From the IMG/VR virus record IMGVR_UViG_3300012363_000019, positions 1 through 26,605 of that record: 26,605 bases of DNA; one strand, 5' to 3'. Position numbers and translations under genes: made by a program. The notes beneath the pieces are model-generated. The model ran no database searches. It saw only the letters and a list, made by a program, of their open reading frames with translations, and was not told where the DNA came from. Origin of the DNA: a virus. This document shows, piece after piece, positions 15,682 to 23,171 of the stretch (position 1 is its first letter; each line of letters starts with the position of its first letter).

Positions 15682-17094
15682 CTAAACTTCCCCGCCTTGC
15701 AGAAGATCTACGGCGCCCGCCGCCACTTCGCCGATCCCGTACATATCCAAGCGGAACCTTTGCAAACGAGCGGTATTGAGTAAATTCGCCCAGCCATCAT
15801 CACTGATCGCGACCTGCGTTCCCGGCGTCGGGGCAACACCATTCAGCGTCATCTGATTCAGCGGCGTCACACGCGCCGGTGGTGCACCGCTCGCCGAGGG
15901 GGTCGGATACAACGTAAAGCCGGGACGGATCCGGCGCGTCTGCCACACCGATTGCCGATCACCGAAGTCGTTCGACGTGATAAATGTCCCGGAAACGATC
16001 CGCACCGCGTTCAACTCGTCATAGACGTAAAGATTATGATCAGGCAACATCACTGCGCTGTCCGGGGTGGTCGTCGCATGCAGCGAATTCTGCACCGGCG
16101 TCGGCATCGGCAGGTCGATCGTCAGGCGGCCGAAAAACCACTTGCCTGTGCGCTGATAAAACCCGATATAGCTGTCCAGCGCCCCCGCCCCTGATGCGGT
16201 CGAGGGGTAATGCCAGATCACTAAGTCGCGCAGCACGTCGTAACGCCCCGCGATCTTGGCGACGAAGCTTTGATTCAGGTCGCGGAAAAACCATTCCTTG
16301 CAATGATTCGGCACGCGACTCAGGTTGTAGCCGTCGAATTGCCAGAAATCGTCCGGCCCCACGAAGTAGTGAAAATCGCCGGTGTTGATTACGCATTCGT
16401 TGCCCGCCACCCCGACCGACAACGAGATCGTGCCCGGCTGCCCGAAGTCCCAGCCAATCTGGCCGCCGACAAAGGTCCCGCACTGCAACGCCTGCTGCCG
16501 GTAGATCGCGAGCAAGGAGCGCGACCGATGCGCTCCCGTAATCACTCCGGGAATGGTGGTCAGGTCGATGCGATATACCTGCGCCGCCAAGTTCGGCGTC
16601 CACGACGCGGTATCGGACAGGTTGCTCCAAATTTCTTGGCTGTTCGGCGGCACCAGAATCACCGCCCAGTCGGTAGTTTCCACGATCGCAGCCACCGGCG
16701 GCGCTCCGGGCAGTACCGCCCAGACCCCGTTCGAGAGCCGGAAGTAGTAGGGCACATCGACCCCATCAACCCCGATAATGTCCTGTCCGTAGCCTGCAAA
16801 GCGCCAGCGATTCAGCGTGTTCATGAGCCCCGTCACCTGCGGTTGAAAGGTCCCACTCACATCGAGATAGAGCCCGTCCACGGTCGCGGCCACGATTGTC
16901 GGCGTCCCCAGCAGGTCGGCTGTGAAAGCGCCGAAGCAGGTCGCGGGGAGCTGTCCCGCCAGCTTGGCGAGCGCCGGGAGGACACGAAATCCCTTCTCCA
17001 CCGGAAACACGTTGCCCATATCCTGGCACGCCCCCGGACTGAGCGGGTCCAAATCCGGCGCGTAGTCCTCGAAGATCAGCGGTTGGAGGCCCAA
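15682..17094 (-). CDS. Tail hub / gp10-like stabilisation protein candidate (470 aa)
   Basis: The start is TTG at 17094 (MGLQPLIFEDYAPDLDPLSP). GAGG lies 10 bases upstream, and the gene overlaps the 56-aa gene by 19 bases. The protein is beta-rich with repeated short units containing FAGYGQDIIGVDGVDVPYYF, WDFGQPGTISLSVG and FHYFVGPDDFWQFDGYNLSR. The DG-x-D and GW/FW elements repeat every 40-60 residues, as in a beta-propeller. P22 gp10-type proteins that plug the portal-tail channel have this layout and sit after the adaptor gene, as here. Homology was not tested. Confidence 0.72.
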   Translation of the reverse strand: MGLQPLIFEDYAPDLDPLSPGACQDMGNVFPVEKGFRVLPALAKLAGQLPATCFGAFTADLLGTPTIVAATVDGLYLDVSGTFQPQVTGLMNTLNRWRFAGYGQDIIGVDGVDVPYYFRLSNGVWAVLPGAPPVAAIVETTDWAVILVPPNSQEIWSNLSDTASWTPNLAAQVYRIDLTTIPGVITGAHRSRSLLAIYRQQALQCGTFVGGQIGWDFGQPGTISLSVGVAGNECVINTGDFHYFVGPDDFWQFDGYNLSRVPNHCKEWFFRDLNQSFVAKIAGRYDVLRDLVIWHYPSTASGAGALDSYIGFYQRTGKWFFGRLTIDLPMPTPVQNSLHATTTPDSAVMLPDHNLYVYDELNAVRIVSGTFITSNDFGDRQSVWQTRRIRPGFTLYPTPSASGAPPARVTPLNQMTLNGVAPTPGTQVAISDDGWANLLNTARLQRFRLDMYGIGEVAAGAVDLLQGGEV

Positions 17095-17246
17095 TTCTCG
17101 ATAACCTCATCAGCAATCGATTCAGCGCTATCATGCGGATGGCGGTCGATCTCGGCGGCAATTGCCTTGCCGAGTAATACCCAATCGGGCCGACGCACCT
17201 TCTGCGCACAAAGCTCCATCACCTTGGCCGCCAGTTCCGTATTCAC
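17076..17246 (-). CDS. Small helical protein (56 aa)
   Basis: The GTG start at 17246 overlaps the adaptor stop as GTGA, and the 3' end overlaps the next gene by 19 bases. The protein is helical and charged: VMELCAQKVRRPDWVLLGKA and AESIADEVIENWASNR. Its coupling on both sides supports it as a real gene. No family was recognised; it may be an assembly cofactor for the adaptor or hub. Confidence 0.65.
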   Translation of the reverse strand: MNTELAAKVMELCAQKVRRPDWVLLGKAIAAEIDRHPHDSAESIADEVIENWASNR

Positions 17247-17878
17247 AAATGCTGTCTCATCAAACTGGGTTGCGACATCGCGTGGACGTTCTGCATCAGC
17301 TTTTCCAGCGCTTCCGCCTCGTTCGCGCGATAGATCTGGATCCGTGGTGAGTTGGGAACGGCGATATCCAGATACTCCGCGCAAATCTCCGCGCAGGTCG
17401 CATTGATCAGCAGCATCCGCCCGTCCGTCACCCAGAAATTCGTGTCGTCGGTGTCGACCGTCGGGGCTCCGATCGTGCCGAGCAGCGTCAGCTCAACCGG
17501 ATACTGCGCATTCGGCGTAGGGAAGAGGCGGAGCTGATTCCCGTACACGCGGCAGAGCGAGACCGGCAGCGACGTGAACGGCGGCTGCAACACGTCCACC
17601 GCGAGAAGCTGGTTGTAGGAATCCGCGATCGGAACCGGAATCCAGACCCCGTTGTACAACAGCCGGACGAAAGTAACTTTCTGGGTGCCCGCCGGAAGCC
17701 GATAAAAATACTGCCCCGGCTGCGTGATTATCGAATCGTCAGTCTGCTCGGAGGGTGTGAAGAGCTGTGGGGCGTAAAAATCGACCCGCTCGAACGCCAT
17801 CTCCTCGACAAACGCGTCCGGTAAATCCGGACGGTTCAGTCGAAACGGGATCGTTTGCTTCAGGTCGCCCCAATTCAT
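17243..17878 (-). CDS. Head-tail connector (adaptor) candidate (211 aa)
   Basis: The ATG at 17878 (MNWGDLKQTIPFRLNRPDLP) is preferred. The N-terminus, with an LNR-x-D-L motif and a helix rich in Phe/Val/Glu, followed by ITQPGQYFYRLPAGTQKVTF and a C-terminal helical bundle (INATCAEICAEYLDIAVP), is the layout of short-tailed phage adaptors such as T7 gp11 and P22 gp4. These bind below the portal to join the tail. Position just before the hub candidate fits. The assignment is by pattern and context. Confidence 0.72.
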   Translation of the reverse strand: MNWGDLKQTIPFRLNRPDLPDAFVEEMAFERVDFYAPQLFTPSEQTDDSIITQPGQYFYRLPAGTQKVTFVRLLYNGVWIPVPIADSYNQLLAVDVLQPPFTSLPVSLCRVYGNQLRLFPTPNAQYPVELTLLGTIGAPTVDTDDTNFWVTDGRMLLINATCAEICAEYLDIAVPNSPRIQIYRANEAEALEKLMQNVHAMSQPSLMRQHL

Positions 17879-17893
17879 TCATGGGTCCCGCGC

Positions 17894-18085
17894 TTAGAAA
17901 TAGCGCATCGTCTTACTTTGGCTTTTCGCCGGATGACTGCCGGATTGCGTACCACTGCCGTCGATCTGCTCCAGACCACCATCGAGGTTATCGATCGCGT
18001 CCACCAAACCGGTCCCGGTAGTCATCCGCGAATTGATCTTCTCGGGCATCGGATAATCGGGGTTGAAATCGGGTTTGCTCGCCAT
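17894..18085 (-). CDS. Small hypothetical protein (63 aa)
   Basis: The ATG follows the TAG of the 90-aa gene directly. The protein MASKPDFNPDYPMPEKINSR continues into a Gly/Ser/Gln-rich end (GSGTQSGSHPAKSQSKTMRY). It is polar and probably disordered in part. It belongs to a run of four small genes before the adaptor. No family was recognised. Confidence 0.6.
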   Translation of the reverse strand: MASKPDFNPDYPMPEKINSRMTTGTGLVDAIDNLDGGLEQIDGSGTQSGSHPAKSQSKTMRYF

Positions 18086-18358
18086 CTACCTATGCCTCCA
18101 TCCCTGATAGCCATAGGGCTCCTGCGGCCCGTGTGCGGAACGCCCCGGTCCCATGTACGGATCCGCCTGTCGTCCAATCGGGCTGAACGGATGTTGCAAC
18201 GGCGCAGGCGGCGGATTGTGCTGCATGCCGCCACCCGGAGGCTGCAACGGCCCTTGCGGAATCGTCGGAGGACCGGTAGGTCCGGTAGGCCCTTGCGCGG
18301 GACCAGTGGGCATACCACCGCCCAGCGGCTTGACCAATGGTTCAGGCACCATCGCCAT
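18086..18358 (-). CDS. Pro/Gly-rich, partly collagen-like small protein (90 aa)
   Basis: AAGGGG lies 7 bases before the ATG at 18358. The protein is very rich in Pro and Gly, with a short collagen-like stretch (GPAQGPTGPTGPP), and then PLQPPGGGMQHNPPPAPLQH and a Tyr/Gly end. No hydrophobic segment is seen. Such sequences occur in virion linkers. Small size and low complexity limit the call. Confidence 0.6.
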   Translation of the reverse strand: MAMVPEPLVKPLGGGMPTGPAQGPTGPTGPPTIPQGPLQPPGGGMQHNPPPAPLQHPFSPIGRQADPYMGPGRSAHGPQEPYGYQGWRHR

Positions 18359-18363
18359 GACCG

Positions 18364-18747
18364 TTACCCCTTCTGCTTCAGGCCGACGCGATTATAGGTC
18401 TGCGGCGCTAGATCCGTGGACTTGCCGCCCACCGTCATCGCCGGGGATCCGCCATCACGTGATGCGCCCCCTTCCGCCGCCATCATCCCGATATGCCCGT
18501 TGGCCTTCGGGTCGTCCATCGAGAATGTGGTCATGCCGCGCTCCTCGCCCATCGGGTCGAGGTCATACTGATTCCCGACTTCGGGACCGCCGAACATATC
18601 CCACTCGTGCGGGGCGCCGCCGGTCAGCATCTCGACGCTGGTCGTATAGCCCGCCCGATCCGACAACATCACGTCGTCGTTCATGCCGGGTTCCCAGTTA
18701 TAAGCTGGAAGGTACTCGGTCCCAGACTTCAGTTTCAGATCAGCCAT
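18364..18747 (-). CDS. Small acidic Met/Gly-rich protein (127 aa)
   Basis: GGAG lies 7 bases before the ATG at 18747 (MADLKLKSGTEYLPAYNWEP). Many Asp, Met and Gly residues follow, with DLDPMGEERGMTTFSMDDPK in the middle and NRVGLKQKG at the end. There is no signal peptide or membrane segment. It lies between capsid and adaptor genes and may be a minor head component. No family was recognised. Confidence 0.65.
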   Translation of the reverse strand: MADLKLKSGTEYLPAYNWEPGMNDDVMLSDRAGYTTSVEMLTGGAPHEWDMFGGPEVGNQYDLDPMGEERGMTTFSMDDPKANGHIGMMAAEGGASRDGGSPAMTVGGKSTDLAPQTYNRVGLKQKG

Positions 18748-18751
18748 TGTG

Positions 18752-19042
18752 TTACTCCGGTCCCGGCTTGCGGCCGGTGACATTGCCCACGCTCAGGTTG
18801 AAGCCTCGAGCGCGCGCTTCCAGTTCATACGACTCCCGCCCACTCGCCGGATCCGTCCGCTCGGGATAGATCGCGCAGTCCAGCCAGTAGTCCGTCGGCG
18901 CTTCGATATGCGTCCCGCCGGGGGCGCGATTCCGATAGCCGTCGCCATAGTGTGGAGAGGGCGGATTATCGCCGCTCTGCACATCGTTGTCCGGCCACGG
19001 GCCGTATCCGCCGAAGCCGGTAAAATCAGGCCCCTTCGCCAT
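18752..19042 (-). CDS. Small Pro/Gly/Tyr-rich protein (96 aa)
   Basis: AAGGAG with good spacing lies before the ATG at 19042 (MAKGPDFTGFGGYGPWPDND). The site sits within the end of the previous gene, so the two overlap by 17 bases. The first 50 residues are rich in Gly, Pro and Asp; the second half contains DYWLDCAIYPERTDPASGRE and a basic end. Its start resembles that of the 63-aa gene at 17894 (MASKPDFN). No family was recognised. Confidence 0.65.
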   Translation of the reverse strand: MAKGPDFTGFGGYGPWPDNDVQSGDNPPSPHYGDGYRNRAPGGTHIEAPTDYWLDCAIYPERTDPASGRESYELEARARGFNLSVGNVTGRKPGPE

Positions 19043-19202
19043 TGTCGGCCTCCTTAGCGCACGGCTCTGGTGCGGGAGCGCGCGTTGCCCCCGAGTCGGG
19101 AATGTCGCCATAGGCCGCTTTATGATGAGCGACGAGCCACTCCAGCGACTCCGCGATCCGCTCCAGCGCCATCACCGAGCGCTTATCCAGCATCAACGCC
19201 AT
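19026..19202 (-). CDS. Small helical protein (58 aa)
   Basis: The ATG at 19202 overlaps the previous stop as TGATG. The first 30 residues form an amphipathic helix (MLDKRSVMALERIAESLEWL). The rest is Pro/Ala/Glu-rich and disordered. Overlaps at both ends support expression by coupling. No family was recognised. Confidence 0.6.
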   Translation of the reverse strand: MALMLDKRSVMALERIAESLEWLVAHHKAAYGDIPDSGATRAPAPEPCAKEADNGEGA

Positions 19203-19741
19203 CAGTACGTTACCGAGCTGGTGCCCAGCGGCTGCATCAGCAGATAGCCCTTGATCACGCCGGTCGTGGTTGCCGTAGTCGGCGCTGTCGTCACCTTGAG
19301 TTGGAACGAGACCACCCCGCTCGTCGCCGTCGCCGTGGTGTATTGTACCGGCACTGCCCCGCGCACCGGGGCCGTCGCGGTGGTGCCGCTGAAACCCATG
19401 AGCGGATTCAGTACGCCCGCCGCATTGATCCCGATGGCAACGGCGCTAAAGAACGTCGCTTGGAAAGCCCCGGCCGTGCCGTTGGTATCGCCGAGACTGA
19501 GTCGCACAGCAGTGCCGGTATCGAGCGACGGGATTTCGACGTTGTAGCCCAGCACCAACGATCCGCCGGCGCCGCTCTTATGCGGAATGTCGCAGAGCGT
19601 CACCGTGTCGTTAACCACGAAGCCCAACCCGCTCAACGTATTCGTCAGGTTGAACTTAAACGGACGAACAAAAGCGCCAATGATCCCCGGAATGAAAAAC
19701 GGGGTGTCGTTATAGTTGTCGGCCAAGAGTGCGGTTGCCAT
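19202..19741 (-). CDS. Probable minor head or decoration protein (179 aa)
   Basis: This gene follows the capsid gene after 29 bases containing GGAAGGA and a weak GCAGG site. The protein MATALLADNYNDTPFFIPGI then FVRPFKFNLTNTLSGLGFVV is beta-rich throughout, with Ala/Thr/Gly/Val and no signal peptide. Location right after the major capsid gene is the usual place for a head decoration or fibre protein. No family was recognised. Confidence 0.68.
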   Translation of the reverse strand: MATALLADNYNDTPFFIPGIIGAFVRPFKFNLTNTLSGLGFVVNDTVTLCDIPHKSGAGGSLVLGYNVEIPSLDTGTAVRLSLGDTNGTAGAFQATFFSAVAIGINAAGVLNPLMGFSGTTATAPVRGAVPVQYTTATATSGVVSFQLKVTTAPTTATTTGVIKGYLLMQPLGTSSVTY

Positions 19742-19770
19742 AACTTTTTACCTGCTTGTCCTTCCTTCCC

Positions 19771-20916
19771 TTATGGAGCCGCATACGTGGATACGACGAT
19801 CGTCGCGTAGTTTTGCGCCGTGCCGCCGATCGTCACCTGCGGCTGTGCGCAGCCCCAGATAAAACCGCCGGTCACCCGCAACTGATTTCCCGCGTCCAGC
19901 AACTCCTCGTACCAGCGCACTCGCAGCGGCCGGCCCTCGACGTTATCCGCCGAGCCGAACGCGATACTCAGCGCCTGCGCGCCCATAAACACCGCGCGTG
20001 CCACCGAGGTCGTGCCAAGCACCGTCGGCGACGCTACTAGGGTGCCGTTGGCGAGCATCATCTGGTTCTGTGACGACGTGCCCCACGGCACATTGGCGTC
20101 AGCGTGCATCACGACATTCTCGTAAACCCCGATCGCGCCGGTGAAAATCGGATTACCCGTCACCTGCCCGCCCTGCATCGCCATGCCGAAAATGTTGCCC
20201 CACTCGCCCGGCTGAAAATTGTTCTTCAGATCGCGGACTTGGGTGTGATGCATGAACAACATGCCTGCCACTTCGACGCCCTTGATCACTGGCGGCTTGA
20301 TCGGAAAAATCAGCGTGCTCTGCGCCTTCGCGACCGCCGCCGAGATCAGTTCGAGGTCCATGATCTGCGTCGAAGTCAGCGCCGCTTCGTTGGCGGCGCC
20401 GCCGGACAACAGCTGATGCGACGAGTCGAGCGTCGGCGGCGTGTTCAGTCCGGTATAGGCCACGTTGGTCTGGTTGGTGTTGCAGGCCGCCTGATTCAGC
20501 AGCCCCGCATCGATAATCGTCTTGGTCCAGTTCGCGAGCTGCGCATAGGCCGCGTCACGCATCGACCACGGAATTCGTTGCTGCGACATCTTGCCGACGA
20601 TCAGCGCGGCGTTACGTTGCTGGTTGATCACAAAGCTGGTGGTCTGCCAGGTGAGCGGCGTTTCCTGGCCGGAAACCGGCGCATCACCAATCACGCCCGG
20701 ACCCACCAAGTTGGGGAGAAAATCAAATTTGACGGTGTCGCCCGGACCCTTCAGCGGCTCATCAAACAACTGCACGATGCTGGTCTGGTCACGAGCGTTC
20801 AGCCCCGGAGCCATCAGCTTCGCGAGGACTGGGGTATGAATTGCCTGTATAAAGACGCGGCGAGAATAAATTACGACAGCTGCGCTATCATTCGCAGCTA
20901 CGACGGTTTCGGCCAT
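19771..20916 (-). CDS. Major capsid protein, N4-gp56 family (381 aa)
   Basis: The ATG at 20916 is the only possible start, because an in-frame TAG lies 9 bases upstream. The sequence has the N4-gp56 (DUF4043-type) layout. VKFDFLPNLVGPGVIGDAPV is followed by SFVINQQRNAALIVGKMSQQ, the helix RDAAYAQLANWTKTIID, and VEVAGMLFMHHTQVRDLKNN with NPIFTGAIGVYENVVMHADA. Length is usual for this HK97-fold family. It forms the head shell. It follows a scaffolding-type gene and has its own leader region with promoter-like boxes and a GGGAG site 10 bases upstream. Seen: motifs and order. Known: this family replaces the capsid in N4-like phages. Confidence 0.92.
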   Translation of the reverse strand: MAETVVAANDSAAVVIYSRRVFIQAIHTPVLAKLMAPGLNARDQTSIVQLFDEPLKGPGDTVKFDFLPNLVGPGVIGDAPVSGQETPLTWQTTSFVINQQRNAALIVGKMSQQRIPWSMRDAAYAQLANWTKTIIDAGLLNQAACNTNQTNVAYTGLNTPPTLDSSHQLLSGGAANEAALTSTQIMDLELISAAVAKAQSTLIFPIKPPVIKGVEVAGMLFMHHTQVRDLKNNFQPGEWGNIFGMAMQGGQVTGNPIFTGAIGVYENVVMHADANVPWGTSSQNQMMLANGTLVASPTVLGTTSVARAVFMGAQALSIAFGSADNVEGRPLRVRWYEELLDAGNQLRVTGGFIWGCAQPQVTIGGTAQNYATIVVSTYAAP

Positions 20917-20933
20917 TGGCGGCTAACTCCCAT
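20898..20933 (-). CDS. Putative 11-residue leader mini-ORF overlapping the capsid start
   Basis: The strongest ribosome site of the leader, AAGGAGG at 20942-20948, is followed after 8 bases by an ATG at 20933. This reads MGVSRQWPKPS and a TAG at 20898-20900, crossing the capsid ATG (20916) in another frame. Either this is a leader peptide that controls capsid translation by coupling, or the ATG is chance and the capsid uses the GGGAG at 20927-20931. Confidence 0.3.
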   Translation of the reverse strand: MGVSRQWPKPS

Positions 20934-21172
20934 TTTCCCGCCCTCCTTGAGGCGAGAAAGCAGATTAGTTTGTGCCGCTCGATTGTCGTCCGAGAGGATG
21001 ACGCAACAGGCATTATGGCTGCCGCGACCTTTGGTTTTAGAGAATGCGAACCAACAAACGCACTTGCTGCTTTAGAGTCTTACCAGCGTTGACTCCCCGT
21101 TACTGTCGCAGGGCGGGGGCCTCGGTCTGTTCTAAGAAGTAGAACCAACTTTTATTCTTTGTCAATAGCGGG
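20917..21172 (-). other. Untranslated leader region before the capsid gene
   Basis: This is the largest gap in the minus-strand operon. It holds a promoter-like pair near its upstream end and a stem CGGGG (21114-21118) with CCCCG (21095-21099). That stem encloses a small CTG-TCG-CAG hairpin. The AAGGAGG site lies near the capsid start. No convincing gene or tRNA was found in it, though T-loop-like GGTTCGCATTC was inspected. Confidence 0.5.
21138..21165 (-). promoter_or_regulatory. Possible promoter for the capsid gene
   Basis: A perfect TTGACA -35 box (21160-21165) is followed after 16 bases by TCTACT (21138-21143), a 4/6 match to TATAAT. Transcription would begin near 21130 and give a leader of about 210 bases. 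A dedicated promoter for the most abundant virion protein is reasonable, but the -10 is weak. Confidence 0.4.
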
Positions 21173-21445
21173 TCATCGCACATCCCGCAAATTGTACTGG
21201 CCGCTCAGATGGTCGCGCGTACCAGTGCGCTGCCAGAATTCACGATCGGTCCACGCCTGCTTGTGACACCAGATGCACCGCGGTCCCGTGCCGCCGATAA
21301 ACCAGCCCATCACCATCGGCGCGCCATCGCGGTTCTGATTCAAACCGTGCTTCTTGCTCAGCTTCTCCTTGCAGAAAATGCAGATGCTTTCGACGTGGAT
21401 CGGGTACATCCCGACCGCGCCGTAGGCGCTCGGATTGATACTCAT
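21173..21445 (-). CDS. Small zinc-binding-type protein (90 aa)
   Basis: The ATG at 21445 overlaps the previous stop as ATGA (MSINPSAYGAVGMYPIHVES). Two CxxC pairs, C22-x2-C25 and C57-x2-C60, could bind one zinc ion. Between them lie a basic loop (KKHGLNQNRDG) and GWFIGGTGP. The C-terminus is polar (REFWQRTGTRDHLSGQYNLR). Position between scaffold and capsid genes suggests a head-assembly or regulatory role, but this is not shown. No family was recognised. Confidence 0.72.
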   Translation of the reverse strand: MSINPSAYGAVGMYPIHVESICIFCKEKLSKKHGLNQNRDGAPMVMGWFIGGTGPRCIWCHKQAWTDREFWQRTGTRDHLSGQYNLRDVR

Positions 21446-21618
21446 TGTGTATCGCCGTTCATGCTTGCCCAAGTCGAGCGCCGCTTAGATTCGGGTGGGA
21501 GAACGATTTTCGGTGGCGTATCTCCGCGATAGACCATCACTTCCCAACCCTCGTCCCGGAGCCGCGCGATCTGTTGTTCCGTCATCGCCCCGAGATGGAT
21601 TTGGATAATCGGCTTCAC
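21442..21618 (-). CDS. Small hypothetical protein (58 aa)
   Basis: The GTG start at 21618 overlaps the previous stop as GTGA, and the stop overlaps the next start as ATGA. The protein MKPIIQIHLGAMTEQQIARL continues with RDEGWEVMVYRGDTPPKIVL and a basic end. The pattern strand-helix-strand suggests a tiny alpha/beta fold. Overlaps on both sides support it. No family was recognised. Confidence 0.65.
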   Translation of the reverse strand: MKPIIQIHLGAMTEQQIARLRDEGWEVMVYRGDTPPKIVLPPESKRRSTWASMNGDTQ

Positions 21619-21860
21619 GACACCAGACTCACCGGCTTTTCGATCTCCGGCGGGAGTTGCTGCGCCACCGCCAGCAGCGCCTGCCCCAACGCGCCGCAGA
21701 CCTTGGCGTTGTCCACGCGCACGTCCGCCATCGCGATCACTTCCGGCACGCCACCCACAATCGCCGAGGGCAACAGCAATACGATGTTGAATTGGAAGGA
21801 GCCGTCGCTGCTTCTATACGGACCCTTCACCACAAAGGCCGCCTGCGCCATTTGGTCCAT
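21615..21860 (-). CDS. Small beta-rich protein (81 aa)
   Basis: The start overlaps the scaffold stop as TAATG. The protein MDQMAQAAFVVKGPYRSSDG continues with SFQFNIVLLLPSAIVGGVPE and a helical, hydrophobic end (GALGQALLAVAQQLPPEI). It is probably soluble. It lies among the head genes. No family was recognised. Confidence 0.65.
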   Translation of the reverse strand: MDQMAQAAFVVKGPYRSSDGSFQFNIVLLLPSAIVGGVPEVIAMADVRVDNAKVCGALGQALLAVAQQLPPEIEKPVSLVS

Positions 21861-22939
21861 TACTGAAGCTCCCGAAAAGTGCCGCTCTTGATCATCGCGT
21901 CGAGTTCATCATCGTTGAGCTGCAGCACCTGATTCCGATTCCGTATCACCTTGACCGGCGCTGCACTCTCCGCACTTGCCACGTCACTCAGGCTCTCCGC
22001 CGCCTTGGATACCTCTCTGGCCTGCTGGACGCGCGCGCGCGCGGCTTCCGCCGCTTCGGTCTGCGCTTTTTCCGCAGGCGTCTGCAGATAACCGCGCCCC
22101 TTCGCCAATTCGTAAGCGATCGCGGCGGGATTCTGCCCCGTCGCCTCAGCGGCGCGCCAGACCAGTTGCCGCCGTGAGGTCAGATAGGTATCGCGCGTCA
22201 CCAGAAACGCCGCCACGTCCTCGGGGTCCTGATTCTGCTTCTCCGCGAGCTGCATCACGTCGGCACGACTCGCGATCCGTTCCAGATGGTCGGCGTACAC
22301 CTTGAAGCGTGTATCGCCGGAACGACAGCGGGCTACGGACAGTTTCAGGTCGCGTATATCCGCCGCCGCCATCCCGGTCTTTTGCCATTCGTTGACTTCC
22401 GCCGTCTCGATATACTTGAGCGCCTCGGGATAATCCGCCTGCTTGGTTTGAAAGTCGCGCTCCTGGTTGCGGATATTTTCGAGAAACTCGTCCTGCGTCT
22501 GCTTGGCCTTGAGCCGCGCGATCTCGGCGTCTGTGTTTTCATACTTGCGCCGCAGATATTCCGCCGGATCATCGTCATAAGTCGGTTCCTTCGGCTTGAC
22601 CTCCGCCGCCGGCTTGTCGCGTTCCGCCATCTGCTTGCGCAGATCGGCCAGTTCGCGCTCTTTCTGCCGGAGCAGCTTCCACGCCGTGCCGTCTGGCTTC
22701 TGCTCCTCAACAGCAGGCTTGACCTCTTCCGGCTTCTTCGCTTCGGCCGGTTTTGCCTCAACCGCTTCTTTGGGCTTGACCTCTTCGGGCTTACCCTCAA
22801 TCGATGCGGTGATCGGGTCATCGACCGGAGCGGGCGCCGGGGTCGAATCGGCCTTCAACTTATCGAGCGCGACCTTCAGCTCCGCCTCATCGGCCGTCGC
22901 CATTTTTTCGAGATCAAGCTTTTCCGCTTCGTCCGCCAT
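21860..22939 (-). CDS. Scaffolding protein candidate (359 aa)
   Basis: AAGGAGA lies 6 bases before the ATG at 22939. The protein is highly charged. Residues about 35-85 are a Pro/Glu/Lys/Ala-rich disordered region. Long helices and coiled coils follow (WKLLRQKERELADLRKQMAE; ENTDAEIARLKAKQTQDEFL). A C-terminal segment contains KVIRNRNQVLQLNDDELDAM and a basic patch. Between portal and capsid genes, a helical charged protein of this size is typically the assembly scaffold. Known scaffolds vary greatly, so identity rests on architecture and position. Confidence 0.82.
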   Translation of the reverse strand: MADEAEKLDLEKMATADEAELKVALDKLKADSTPAPAPVDDPITASIEGKPEEVKPKEAVEAKPAEAKKPEEVKPAVEEQKPDGTAWKLLRQKERELADLRKQMAERDKPAAEVKPKEPTYDDDPAEYLRRKYENTDAEIARLKAKQTQDEFLENIRNQERDFQTKQADYPEALKYIETAEVNEWQKTGMAAADIRDLKLSVARCRSGDTRFKVYADHLERIASRADVMQLAEKQNQDPEDVAAFLVTRDTYLTSRRQLVWRAAEATGQNPAAIAYELAKGRGYLQTPAEKAQTEAAEAARARVQQAREVSKAAESLSDVASAESAAPVKVIRNRNQVLQLNDDELDAMIKSGTFRELQ

Positions 22940-22949
22940 GTCGCTCTCC

Positions 22950-23171
22950 TTAATTCGCCGCTAAGGCCGGGCCGATCCGATCCACCATCAGCCGGATCGG
23001 CGCGCCGTTGGTGGCGCGCGCCTCGATCACACTCGGCCCGCCATGCAAGGCCTGCTCGATCGCCGCACAGAGATTCTGCAATTCGTCGGCACTGCCGTGA
23101 ATCGTCATATAGATTTGCTTGGGCGGCGCCGTCGGCGAATCACCCGGCACGCCGAACGAGATAAATTCCAT
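22950..23171 (-). CDS. Small hypothetical protein (73 aa)
   Basis: The start overlaps the stop of the ATP-grasp gene as TAATG, with GGAG before it (MEFISFGVPGDSPTAPPKQI). A longer upstream reading only mirrors the ATP-grasp gene. The body YMTIHGSADELQNLCAAIEQ and ARATNGAPIRLMVDRIGP gives a beta-helix-beta pattern. Tight coupling to the ATP-grasp gene suggests a partner, but this is inference. No family was recognised. Confidence 0.68.
   Translation of the reverse strand: MEFISFGVPGDSPTAPPKQIYMTIHGSADELQNLCAAIEQALHGGPSVIEARATNGAPIRLMVDRIGPALAAN

Noticed and set aside
16270-17406. Long plus-strand frame (378 codons) opposite the hub and adaptor genes
   Set aside because: It is Arg/His-rich, domain-free, and spans several real genes on the other strand.
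18391-18396. TATAAT on the minus strand near the end of the 127-aa gene
   Set aside because: It lies within coding sequence, and no acceptable -35 was found at 16-18 bases.
20104-21075. Long plus-strand frame (323 codons) opposite the capsid gene
   Set aside because: It is an antisense shadow of the well-supported capsid; basic low-quality sequence.
20990-21110. tRNA-like segment in the capsid leader (GGTTCGCATTC and CTCTAAA)
   Set aside because: Neither the T-arm, anticodon stem nor acceptor stem pairs properly on either strand.
22286-23164. Long plus-strand frame (292 codons) opposite the scaffold gene
   Set aside because: It mirrors the scaffold gene; its Leu/Arg-rich sequence has no domain, and the minus strand has ribosome sites and overlaps.
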